A DNA stretch of 64,000 nucleotides from Subdoligranulum variabile. Its GTDB lineage: Bacteria > Bacillota > Clostridia > Oscillospirales > Ruminococcaceae. Shown in pieces: positions 8,224 through 15,950 of the stretch. The translations under genes and the position numbers were made by a program. The stretch covers positions 62,001 to 126,000 of the forward strand of contig QAKI01000044.1 of the NCBI GenBank assembly GCA_003343905.1, read 5' to 3'. Below the pieces are notes generated by a model that saw nothing but the letters and a program-made list of their open reading frames with translations, had not been told where the DNA came from and made no database searches. Numbering within the stretch: position 1 is the first letter of the stretch; the number at the start of each line of letters is the position of its first letter.

Positions 8224-10022
8224 GAAGAGGCCCTGTTGAAAAGCCCAAGGATTTTACCGGCACGCTGCGCCGCCTGCTGGGCACCATGGGCAAGTTCCGC
8301 GCCGCGTTTTTTGCGGTGCTGGTGTTTGCCGCGCTTTCAACCCTGTTCAACATTGCCGGGCCGCGCATTCTGGCCGAGGCCACCACGGCCCTGGCCACCG
8401 GCTGGCTGGGCATGGTCACCGGCACCGGCAGCATCGACTTTGTGTTCATCGGCAAAGTGCTGCTGTTCCTGCTGGGGCTGTACCTGCTTTCGGCCGCGTT
8501 CAGCTTCGTGCAGGGCTGGCTGATGAGCGGCGTGTCCCAGCGGCTGTGCTACGACCTGCGCCGCCAGATCAGCCAGAAGATCAACCGCCTGCCCCTCGCC
8601 TATTTTGAAAAGCGCACGGTGGGCGAGGTGCTCAGCCGCATCACCAACGACGTGGATACCCTGGGCCAAAGCCTGAACCAGAGTATCACCACCCTGATCA
8701 CCAGCATCACGACGATGATCGGCGTGCTGATCATGATGCTGACCATCAGCCCCGTGATGACGCTGATCGCCCTGCTGATCCTGCCGGTGAGCGTGTTCCT
8801 GGTCTCCTTCGTCGTGCGGTTCAGCCAGAAATACTTCCGCGCGCAGCAGAAATACCTGGGCGTCGTCAACGGCCAGGTGGAGGAAGTCTACGCCGGGCAC
8901 AACGTGATCCAGGCGTTCAACCGCGAGGACGCCGCTTTGGCCGAGTTCGGCCAGGCCAACGACAAGCTGTATGAATCCGCCTGGAAGAGCCAGTTCCTTT
9001 CCGGCCTGATGATGCCCGTGATGAACTTTGTGGGCAACCTGGGCTATGTGGCCGTGGCCGTGGTGGGCAGCATCTTTGCGGTGCGCGGCATCATCACCAT
9101 CGGCGAGATCCAGGCTTTCATCCAGTACGTCAAGAACTTCACGCAGCCCATCCAGCAGCTTGCGCAGGTGTCCAACATGCTGCAAAGCATGGCGGCCGCC
9201 GCCGAGCGCGTGTTCGAGTTCCTGGCCGAGCCGGAGGAGGACCAGCAGGCCGACCCGGCCCGCCGGGCGGATTCCAGCGCCATCGACGGCCATGTGGACT
9301 TTGACCATGTGCGCTTTGGCTACACGCCGGAGAAAACGGTCATCCACGACTTCAGCTGCCATGTGGAGCCGGGCCAGAAGGTCGCCATCGTAGGCCCCAC
9401 CGGCGCGGGCAAGACCACCATGGTGAAGCTGCTGATGCGCTTCTACGACGTGGACGGCGGTTCCATCACGCTGAACGGCCGCAACGTCAGGGACTTTGAC
9501 CGCAGCGACCTGCGCGAGGGCTTCGGCATGGTGCTGCAGGATACCTGGCTGTTCCAGGGCACCATCATGGAGAACATCCGCTACGGCCGCCTGGACGCCA
9601 CCGACGAGGAAGTGATCGCCGCGGCCAAGGCCGCCAACGTGGACCACTTTATCCGCACGCTGCCCGGCGGCTACCAGATGGAGCTGAACGAGGATGCGTC
9701 CAACGTCAGCCAGGGCCAGAAGCAGCTTTTGACGATCGCGCGGGCCATCCTGGCGGACAACAAGATCCTGATTCTGGACGAGGCCACCAGCTCGGTGGAT
9801 ACCCGTACCGAGCAGCGCATCCAGACTGCCATGGATAACCTGATGCGCGGGCGCACCAGCTTCGTCATCGCCCACCGGCTTTCGACGATCCGCGACGCCG
9901 ACATCATCCTGGTCATGCGCGACGGCGACATCGTAGAGCAGGGCAAGCACGAGGAACTGCTGGCGAAGGGCGGCTTCTACGCCGAACTGTATAACAGCCA
10001 GTTCGAGGACGTGACGGCCTGA
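8211..10022 (+). CDS. Heterodimeric ABC exporter, subunit 2 (catalytic ATP site)
   Basis: A 603-residue half-transporter of standard length: six-helix domain (about residues 20-330), then the ATPase. Walker A is GPTGAGKTT (395-403) and Walker B is ILDE with catalytic E524. The signature is altered to VSQGQKQ (from 499). A changed signature here together with the missing Glu in subunit 1 places both defects in the same composite ATP site, as in known heterodimeric multidrug exporters. Translation is coupled to subunit 1. The terminator follows 22 bp after the stop. Confidence 0.93.
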   Translation: MPPVRRGPVEKPKDFTGTLRRLLGTMGKFRAAFFAVLVFAALSTLFNIAGPRILAEATTALATGWLGMVTGTGSIDFVFIGKVLLFLLGLYLLSAAFSFVQGWLMSGVSQRLCYDLRRQISQKINRLPLAYFEKRTVGEVLSRITNDVDTLGQSLNQSITTLITSITTMIGVLIMMLTISPVMTLIALLILPVSVFLVSFVVRFSQKYFRAQQKYLGVVNGQVEEVYAGHNVIQAFNREDAALAEFGQANDKLYESAWKSQFLSGLMMPVMNFVGNLGYVAVAVVGSIFAVRGIITIGEIQAFIQYVKNFTQPIQQLAQVSNMLQSMAAAAERVFEFLAEPEEDQQADPARRADSSAIDGHVDFDHVRFGYTPEKTVIHDFSCHVEPGQKVAIVGPTGAGKTTMVKLLMRFYDVDGGSITLNGRNVRDFDRSDLREGFGMVLQDTWLFQGTIMENIRYGRLDATDEEVIAAAKAANVDHFIRTLPGGYQMELNEDASNVSQGQKQLLTIARAILADNKILILDEATSSVDTRTEQRIQTAMDNLMRGRTSFVIAHRLSTIRDADIILVMRDGDIVEQGKHEELLAKGGFYAELYNSQFEDVTA

Positions 10023-10044
10023 TTTTGCCATAAAAAACACAAAG

Positions 10045-10090
10045 ACCGCCCGCAGCGGCGCGCCAAAAGGCGCTTGCCGCTGCGGGCGGT
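10045..10090 (+). terminator. Terminator of the marR-ABC operon
   Basis: A 15-bp perfect stem (10045-10059 with 10076-10090) with an internal GGCGC/GCGCC mini-stem, followed by TTGTTGT. Confidence 0.8.
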
Positions 10091-10131
10091 TTGTTGTATC
10101 CTTCCGGCCCTGCGTATGGCCGGAAAGTAAG

Positions 10132-10690
10132 ACCCCTCAGGCCGCTTCGCGGCCAGCTCCCCTATGAGGGGAGCCTTTAGGTGAGCAATAACATGGCAAG
10201 CCGCAGGCGGCGCTCGACTCCGCAGCCCCTAGAGGGGAGCCTTTGACGGGTTGTAGAGGAAAAGCCTCCCCTTTTAGGGGAGGTGTCTGCCGCAGGCAGA
10301 CGGAAGGGTTGGGAACGTCCCCATAACCCGAAAGGTTTCGGGCCATAGAAAGTAGGGCGGGGTCTTGACCCCGCCGTTCCCACATTGTGCCGCCGCCCGC
10401 GTAATGGGCAAACGCCGGGCCTTGCCATTGTGCGTAGGGGCGGCCTGTAGGCCGACCATGGAAACGTCCCCATAGCCCGGAAGGGTTTTGGCCATGGACC
10501 CCCCTGCACGGCGGGGTCAAGACCCCGCCCTACAGTATGCCCCAAAACGAAGCAGCAAGAATCAGATCGCGTGGCAGCCGTGCGCGCCCACGGGCCGCAT
10601 ACATGCGGCCCCTACGACTGGCCGGGATGTATGCAGCCGAATTATCCCCTTTACGTCAATTTGCGCGGCGGGTCAAGACCCCGCCGGAGG
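10132..10690. repeat. Cluster of short palindromic repeats
   Basis: A 560-base gene-free block of four repeat families. Family D (AGCTCCCCT/AGGGGAGCC) is near 10150 and 10230. Family C (CCTCCCCTTTTAGGGGAGG then GTCTGCCGCAGGCAGAC) is at 10265-10302. Family A (GGCGGGGTC/GACCCCGCC) is at 10354-10373 and 10512-10531, with a partial copy at 10668-10685. Family B (GGGGCGGCC/GGCC) is at 10434-10459. The same words recur at 14.2-14.8, 18.3-18.8, 22.0 and 52.4-52.6 kb. The last family A copy supplies the stop codon of the gene at 10673. Confidence 0.85.
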
Positions 10691-11698
10691 TGCCCCCCGG
10701 CTTGCACCCTGCGGTTTTTCCCGCGCGGGCCGGGCGGCGGTGAGCAGCGGCGGCAGGCCCGCCAGCAGGGCCGCCAGGCAGGCGGCGGCGCGGGGCAGCG
10801 CGGCGGCCAGGCGGGCGTCGCGGGCAGTATCGGGCAGGTGGAGCAGCGTGTCCAGCGACTGGCCCATCGTTTCGGCCAGGGTGGTCCAAAACCCGGCGTC
10901 CGCCCAGCGGCTGGGGATCAGCCAGCGGGGCAGCGCCCCCAGCAGCCCCGGCAGGGCCAGCGCCAGCGCAAGGGCCAGCACGAACCCCGCCGCCTGCCGC
11001 CTGCCGCCCCGCAGGGGCAGGCTTTGCCAAAGCCGCACGGCCAGCAGCAGCCCGGCCGCCGCCACCGGCAGCCAGCCCAGCGCCGCCAGCACACCGCCCA
11101 GCGTGCCGTAGGGCAGGTATTGCGCCCCCTGCCCCACCCCGGCGCCCTGCAAAAGCTGCTGCACCGCGCCGCGGGGGTCGGCGGCGGGCACGCAGCCCAG
11201 TTCCGCCCCGGTGGCCCCTGCGCCGGACGCAGCCGGGCAGAGCACCATCTTCTGCTCGCTTTGCAGCACGCCGGTGATGGTGCGCCTGCCGCCGGGCAGA
11301 TCCAGCGCCAGACCGGCCACATCCCGGCTGCCGAACAGCGCATCGGCCAGCGCCGTGCTGACGGCGCAGCCGTCGGTCTGGCCCGCGCCGGGAGCCGTGC
11401 CCGCCGCGTATTCCGCCGGGAAGCACAGCGCCGGGCTGCCTGCCGCCGTCACCACGCGGGCGGTGGCGCTGCGGCCCAGTTCGGTCCTCAGTTCGGCGGT
11501 CTGTTCGCTCCAAAGGGCCAGGTCGATGCCCTGCTGCGCGGCCGTGCGGGTCAGGCTGTCGGCTTCCGAAGCCGTCAGCGGCCCCGCAAAGCGCAGGCCG
11601 TAGCCCCCTGCCGGGAAAGCCCCGGCCAGCGTGAACAGCCCCCAGACGGCCAACGCCGTGAGCACCGCGCCCAGGGCCGGGAGCCACCGCGCCCTCAT
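10673..11698 (-). CDS. MacB-like ABC transporter permease, reduced form
   Basis: A 341-residue membrane protein: one N-terminal helix (LGAVLTALAVWGLFTLAG), an extracellular domain of about 180 residues, then three helices. This is the MacB/FtsX topology. The motif ALFGSRDVAGLALDLPGG followed by TITGVLQSE resembles the MacB periplasmic core. ATG 11698 overlaps the preceding stop as ATGA. No ATPase is adjacent, and sequence conservation looks weak. The last codons (AGS-stop) lie in a palindromic repeat copy, so the original 3' end may have been replaced. It probably works with the membrane-fusion protein upstream. Confidence 0.6.
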   Translation of the reverse strand: MRARWLPALGAVLTALAVWGLFTLAGAFPAGGYGLRFAGPLTASEADSLTRTAAQQGIDLALWSEQTAELRTELGRSATARVVTAAGSPALCFPAEYAAGTAPGAGQTDGCAVSTALADALFGSRDVAGLALDLPGGRRTITGVLQSEQKMVLCPAASGAGATGAELGCVPAADPRGAVQQLLQGAGVGQGAQYLPYGTLGGVLAALGWLPVAAAGLLLAVRLWQSLPLRGGRRQAAGFVLALALALALPGLLGALPRWLIPSRWADAGFWTTLAETMGQSLDTLLHLPDTARDARLAAALPRAAACLAALLAGLPPLLTAARPAREKPQGASRGAPPAGS

Positions 11699-13143
11699 GT
11701 GCCCACCCGGACCCAGTCGCCCGCGGCCAGCGGCTTGTCGGTCCCGGTGACGACCTGGCCGGTCAGGGTCTCGGCCACGGCGGCCTGACCGTCGCCCTGG
11801 GCCTGCACGGTGACGGCCAGCCGCACCAGCACGTTCTGCTGCCCCAGCAGCGTGGAACGCGGTTCCACCAGATACACGAACGTACCGCTTTCGTCCTGCT
11901 GGATGGCGGTGGCGGGCAGGCATTGGGCATACTGCCCGGCGTTGAGTTTGAGTTCCACCGTGGCCGCGCCCTCGTTCCAGCCGTCGGCCTGCAGGGGCAA
12001 CGACGCGGTCACGCCGCCGTCCTCCCGCGGGGTCAGGGTGGCGATGGCCGCCTGCACGCTGCGGCCGTTCTGGTTGACCGTGACCTGCGCGCCCACCGAC
12101 GCCAGCTTGGCGGTCTCCTCGTCCAGGTCAAATTCCAGCGTGCGCCCGTCGTCGGCATCGGCCAGCAGGCCCGCCACCTGGGCGCTGTCCTGACCGGGGG
12201 TCAGGTCCAGCCGGGTCAGCGTGCCGTCCCGCGGCGCAGCCAGCACCCCGCCGTTATTTTGCAGCGCCAGCAGCGCGTCCAGCCGGGCGCGGGCGGCGTC
12301 CAACTGGGCGCGGGTCACGGCGGCCTGCGCCTGCCCGGCGGCGGTGGCGGCGGCGGCGTCCTCGGCGGCCTGCTCATAGCTGTGGGCCGCGCTGTTGCGG
12401 GCGTCCTCCTGGCTTTGGGCGGCGTCGGTTGCGGCTTCGTTGTTTGCTTCAGCGGTCTTTTGGGCCTGTTCCAAAGCATCCTCAGCGATTTCCAGTTCCT
12501 GCTCGGCTTCGGCCAGTTTTTGCTGACGTTCGGCCTCGGCGCTTTCGGGCGTGGCGGTGCCCTGCCGGTTCAGGTCGTCATACCGCCGCTGGGCTTCGTC
12601 CCGCTCGGCGCGGGCTTCGGCCACATCGTCCTCGCCCTCCTGCCAGGTCTCATGCACTTCGGCATAGGCGCGGTCCAGTTGTTCCTGCGCCTGCTGCAGG
12701 GCAAAACCGTCGGCGGTCTCGCCCTTTTGCTGCTGGGCGCAGGTGACTTCGAGCTGGTAGACTTCGGCCTGCTGTTCGGCCACGGCCTGGGCCAGCGCGG
12801 CGGCGTCAAAGGCGGCCACCGGGTCCCCGGCTTTGAGCGTCTGGCCGGGCGTGGCGAGGGTATCGGTGACGAGCAGGCCGTCGGGCACGGTCAGCGGCGT
12901 GCCGTTCTGGGCGCTGATGGTCCCGGCGGCCGTGCTGCTGTGGGTGACCGAACCGGCGGACGCCTGCCCCACCGTGACGCGGGGCATACTGGCCCCGGCG
13001 ATGCCCCGCACAGCCAGCGTGAGCACCAGCATGGCGGCAAAAAACCGCCCCACCGCAGCCAGGCGGCGGGCCTGGCCGGGGTCGGCGGCGCGCCAGGCGG
13101 CGAAGGACGCCCGCAGCCGCCCGAAAGTAGGGAGATGCTTCAT
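11695..13143 (-). CDS. Membrane-fusion/HlyD-like adaptor protein
   Basis: A 482-residue protein with one N-terminal helix (about residues 28-50), a first lipoyl/barrel-sandwich half (TVPDGLLVTDTLATPGQTLK), a long Ala/Glu/Gln-rich coiled coil (about 115-290), the second half (GVLAAPRDGTLTRLDLTPG) and a beta-barrel region. In Gram-positives such adaptors serve MacB-type or peptide exporters. Translation is coupled to the MacB-like permease (ATGA). It lies 59 bp after the sugar permease, apparently in the same operon, an unusual combination. Confidence 0.8.
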   Translation of the reverse strand: MKHLPTFGRLRASFAAWRAADPGQARRLAAVGRFFAAMLVLTLAVRGIAGASMPRVTVGQASAGSVTHSSTAAGTISAQNGTPLTVPDGLLVTDTLATPGQTLKAGDPVAAFDAAALAQAVAEQQAEVYQLEVTCAQQQKGETADGFALQQAQEQLDRAYAEVHETWQEGEDDVAEARAERDEAQRRYDDLNRQGTATPESAEAERQQKLAEAEQELEIAEDALEQAQKTAEANNEAATDAAQSQEDARNSAAHSYEQAAEDAAAATAAGQAQAAVTRAQLDAARARLDALLALQNNGGVLAAPRDGTLTRLDLTPGQDSAQVAGLLADADDGRTLEFDLDEETAKLASVGAQVTVNQNGRSVQAAIATLTPREDGGVTASLPLQADGWNEGAATVELKLNAGQYAQCLPATAIQQDESGTFVYLVEPRSTLLGQQNVLVRLAVTVQAQGDGQAAVAETLTGQVVTGTDKPLAAGDWVRVGT

Positions 13144-13201
13144 AGATGTTCCTTTATCTTATGGTGATACGTCGTTTTTACAAAGTACAGCCGTCCCGCC
13201 G

Positions 13202-14053
13202 CTATTCTTTGACCCCGCTGGCCTGAATGCCCAGTTCCAGATACGGCTGGCCGAAGCGGAAGATCAGCACGGCGGGGGCCAGCATGAGCAGGCTGGCGGC
13301 CATGGCGGCGGCAAGGTCCTGCCCGTTGGCCGAGGAAAGGTAGAGCGCCAGCGGCCAGCGGGCGGGGTCCTTCAAAAAAGTCATGGGCTGTTCGATGGCG
13401 TTCCAGCCTTCCAGAAAGGCCAACACCAGCGCCGACAGGATGCCCGGCACCCCCAGCGGCAGCCCGATGCGGAAAAACGTGCGCGCCGGGCCTGCGCCGT
13501 CGATGGCGGCGGCTTCCAGCAGGGCGCGGGGCACCGCGTCGAACCCGCGGGCCATCACGAACACCGAAAAGGCCGAGAAACACCCCGGCAGGATCAGCGC
13601 CCAGTGGGTGTCCATCAGGCCCAGGCCGTTCAGCACCAGATAGTTGGGCACCATCGTGACCTGGAAGGGCAGCAGCATCAGCAGGATGTACAGGCCCATC
13701 AGCCCCCGCCGCCCCCGGAACCGCAGGCGGGACAGCGCCCACGCCGCCGGCGCGCCGAAGCAGAGCTGCCCGGCCAACTGCGGGAACACCTGGATGCAGC
13801 TGTTCCAGAACATCGAGAAAAACTGCGGGGTGTCCAGCAGCAGCCCGGCCAGCGGCTGCAAGGTGGGCCAACTGGGCAAAAGCTGCCACCGGGCCTGCCC
13901 GGCCCCCTGCCCCAGCGCCGGGCCGATGGTGGCGGCCAGTTCGTCGGCGGGGGTCAGCGCGCCGAACAGCAGGAACCACAGCGGCCACCACACAGTCAGC
14001 GCCACCAGCCCCAGCAGGGCCGTCAGCGCCGCCCGCCCCAGCGTGCGCTTCAT
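13202..14053 (-). CDS. Sugar ABC transporter permease, MalG type
   Basis: A 283-residue inner-membrane permease with six helices and the MalG-family EAA loop (EAAAIDGAGPARTFFRIGLP, about residues 185-205), which docks on the ATPase. The start overlaps the stop of a tiny lipoprotein gene (ATGA). Its partner permease lies at 15027, separated by two tiny lipoprotein genes and a repeat block, an unusual split of a MalF/MalG pair. No ATPase gene is nearby. The EAA loop is intact, so it should be functional. Confidence 0.9.
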   Translation of the reverse strand: MKRTLGRAALTALLGLVALTVWWPLWFLLFGALTPADELAATIGPALGQGAGQARWQLLPSWPTLQPLAGLLLDTPQFFSMFWNSCIQVFPQLAGQLCFGAPAAWALSRLRFRGRRGLMGLYILLMLLPFQVTMVPNYLVLNGLGLMDTHWALILPGCFSAFSVFVMARGFDAVPRALLEAAAIDGAGPARTFFRIGLPLGVPGILSALVLAFLEGWNAIEQPMTFLKDPARWPLALYLSSANGQDLAAAMAASLLMLAPAVLIFRFGQPYLELGIQASGVKE

Positions 14054-14166
14054 GGGGCGGCGTCCTGGGCCGCATTGGGGGCCTGCGGCGGCTCCGCCGG
14101 TTCGGCGCAGGCGGACAAAAACACGACGCAGGCCAGCGCCGCGGCGAACGGGAAGCAGAACTGCAT
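14050..14166 (-). CDS. Tiny lipoprotein (38 aa)
   Basis: MQFCFPFAAALACVVFLSAC gives a signal peptide with lipobox LSAC. A 19-residue Pro/Ala/Glu-rich tail follows the lipidated Cys. AAAGGAG precedes the ATG, and the stop overlaps the MalG-type start (ATGA), so translation is coupled. I do not recognise a family. It could tether at the membrane outer face near the importer, or act mainly as a leader for coupling. A second tiny lipoprotein at 14825 has the same layout. Confidence 0.6.
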   Translation of the reverse strand: MQFCFPFAAALACVVFLSACAEPAEPPQAPNAAQDAAP

Positions 14167-14189
14167 GGGAAAAACTCCTTTCGGTACGG

Positions 14190-14820
14190 GGGCGTTCCCC
14201 GTTTTATTTACGGACGGCCGGGGCGCTTTGCCCGCAAAGCGCACGCCCACGGGTGGCCGCGCACGTCACCAAGCCTCCCCTAAAAGGGGAGCTGGCCGCG
14301 CCGCAGGCGCGGGCTGAGGGGTCCGGCGGGCGGTCCGGTGGGCGCCCGTTCCCGTCGGCCACACACGCGGGCGGCCTACAGGCCGCCCCTACATCGAACG
14401 GGGACCCGGAAATCGTCCGGTGCGGGGTGTCAGCCGCAAGGTTGCACGGCGGGGTCAAGACCCCGCCCTACGGGGGGCGAAAAGGGGCAATCATTCCGCA
14501 AAGCGCACGTCCATGGGTGGCCGCACATGTCACCAAGGCTCCCCTTTTAGGGGAGCTGGCCGCGCCGCAGGCGCGGGCTGAGGGGTTCGGCGGGCGGTCC
14601 GGCAGGCGCCCGTTCCCGGCGGCCACACACGCGGGCGGCCTACAGGCCGCCCCTACATCGAACGGGAACCCGGAAATCGTCCGGTGCGGGGTGTCAGCCG
14701 CAAGGTTGCACGGCGGGGTCAAGACCCCGCCCTACGAGGGGCGCACATCCCGGTAAGCGCCCGTTTCCGGTCAGGTGCGGCGGGGTTACGACCCCGCCCT
14801 ACAGAGTGACGGGCCGGGGG
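14190..14820. repeat. Repeat block with a 264-bp tandem duplication
   Basis: Separates the two halves of a sugar-transport operon. The segment 14233-14476 recurs almost unchanged at 14497-14739 (offset 264). Each unit contains one copy of palindrome family D, one of family B (14370-14394; 14634-14658) and one of family A (14449-14473; 14713-14737). A further degenerate family A copy lies at 14784-14803. No protein-coding signal is convincing here. Confidence 0.85.
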
Positions 14821-14824
14821 CGCC

Positions 14825-14995
14825 TTACCCGCCGAACGCCGCCATGCGGACGGCCGGTGCGGGCGGGGCGGGCTGCGCCGCGGCGGCCTGTTCCGGCGTG
14901 GCGACGACCACCGTCGTATTCACATACACACCGCACCCGGCCAGCAGGGCCGCGCAGCACAGCGTGGCCGCGGCCAATGCCAAGATCCGACGCAT
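14825..14995 (-). CDS. Tiny lipoprotein (56 aa)
   Basis: Starts MRRILALAAATLCCAALLAG and is followed by the lipobox Cys (LLAGC), then VYVNTTVVV and a Pro/Ala-rich tail ending AAFGG. AAAGGAG lies 7 bases before the ATG at 14995. It sits 31 bp after the MalF-type permease and on its strand, so it belongs to that operon. The family is unknown. The lipobox, ribosome site and operon position support a real gene despite its size. Confidence 0.62.
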   Translation of the reverse strand: MRRILALAAATLCCAALLAGCGVYVNTTVVVATPEQAAAAQPAPPAPAVRMAAFGG

Positions 14996-15026
14996 CCGAA
15001 CGCTCCTTTACATTTTGATTTTCCGT

Positions 15027-15950
15027 TCATTCCCCTTTGGTCCAGAACCGCTGCAAAAGCAGGATCAGGCCCGAAAGCGCCAGCGCCATCAGCACGGCGG
15101 CGGCCGTGAGCCGCGGCAGGTCCAGAGAGAGGAACCAGTTATTGAACAAATGCTGCAAAAGGTACATACTTTCGTGCGGGTAGGCCCCGCCCACCAGGAA
15201 CGCTTCGCGGAAAGCCTTGAAGCTGTTCAGCAGGCTGAGCACCCCCACCAGCGCCAGCGTGGGCAGCAGGTTGGGCAGCGTGATGTGCAAAAACTGCTGC
15301 CGGGTGTTGGCGCCGTCCACGGCGGCGGCTTCGTACAAATCGCCGGAAATACCGTCCAGCCCGGCCAGCCACAGGATCATATCGTAGCCGCTGTTCTTCC
15401 ACACATAGGTCAGCACCAGCACCCAGAAGGCCGCGCCGGTGCCCATAAAGTCCACCGGGGCGGCCCCCAGGGCGGTCAGCGCCCCGTTGACCAGCCCGTT
15501 CTGGGCAAACAGCGCCTGCCACAGCACCACGATGCTTGCCACCGGGATGGCCATGGGCAGCAGGAAGCTGGTGCGGAACACCCCGCCCCGGGCCGTGGGG
15601 CTGCCGTCCCGGCGGCGGCCCACGGCGCGCACCCCCAGCGCCAGCCCCAGGCTGACCAGCAGCAGGATGGGCACGCAGGTACACAGGAAGCGGGCCGTAT
15701 TGCCCGCCGCCAGCCGGAAGGCGCTGTTTTGCAGCACCGACTGGTAGTTGGCAAGGCCCACGAACCGCCGCCCCAGCCCGTCAAAAAAGCTGCGGCGCAC
15801 GGTTTCGATAAAGGGCAGCAGCACAAAAATGGCCGTGCCCGTCACGCTGGGCAGCAGAAAGAGGGCGGCGGCCCGGCCCTCCCGCCCAAGAGGGGCGTTT
15901 TTTCTGCGCGGGGCCGGGGGCAGGGCAGGCAGCGGGACGCGGCGGCTCAT
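15027..15950 (-). CDS. Sugar ABC transporter permease, MalF type
   Basis: A 307-residue permease. After a Pro/Arg-rich cytoplasmic N-terminus come six helices and the EAA loop (YEAAAVDGANTRQQFLHITL, about residues 205-225). It overlaps the solute-binding gene upstream by 4 bp (ATGA), so the two are translated together. Importers of this family take up oligosaccharides. The substrate is not evident because no glycosidase lies in this operon. Confidence 0.92.
   Translation of the reverse strand: MSRRVPLPALPPAPRRKNAPLGREGRAAALFLLPSVTGTAIFVLLPFIETVRRSFFDGLGRRFVGLANYQSVLQNSAFRLAAGNTARFLCTCVPILLLVSLGLALGVRAVGRRRDGSPTARGGVFRTSFLLPMAIPVASIVVLWQALFAQNGLVNGALTALGAAPVDFMGTGAAFWVLVLTYVWKNSGYDMILWLAGLDGISGDLYEAAAVDGANTRQQFLHITLPNLLPTLALVGVLSLLNSFKAFREAFLVGGAYPHESMYLLQHLFNNWFLSLDLPRLTAAAVLMALALSGLILLLQRFWTKGE

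Noticed and set aside
10656..11687. Alternative 343-codon frame overlapping the MacB-like permease
   Set aside because: Arg/Gly/Pro-rich without membrane helices. The chosen frame has helices, a MacB-like motif and an ATGA start.
14204..14756. Several overlapping short frames in the 14.2-14.8 kb block
   Set aside because: They follow the tandem repeat units and have no ribosome sites or protein features.
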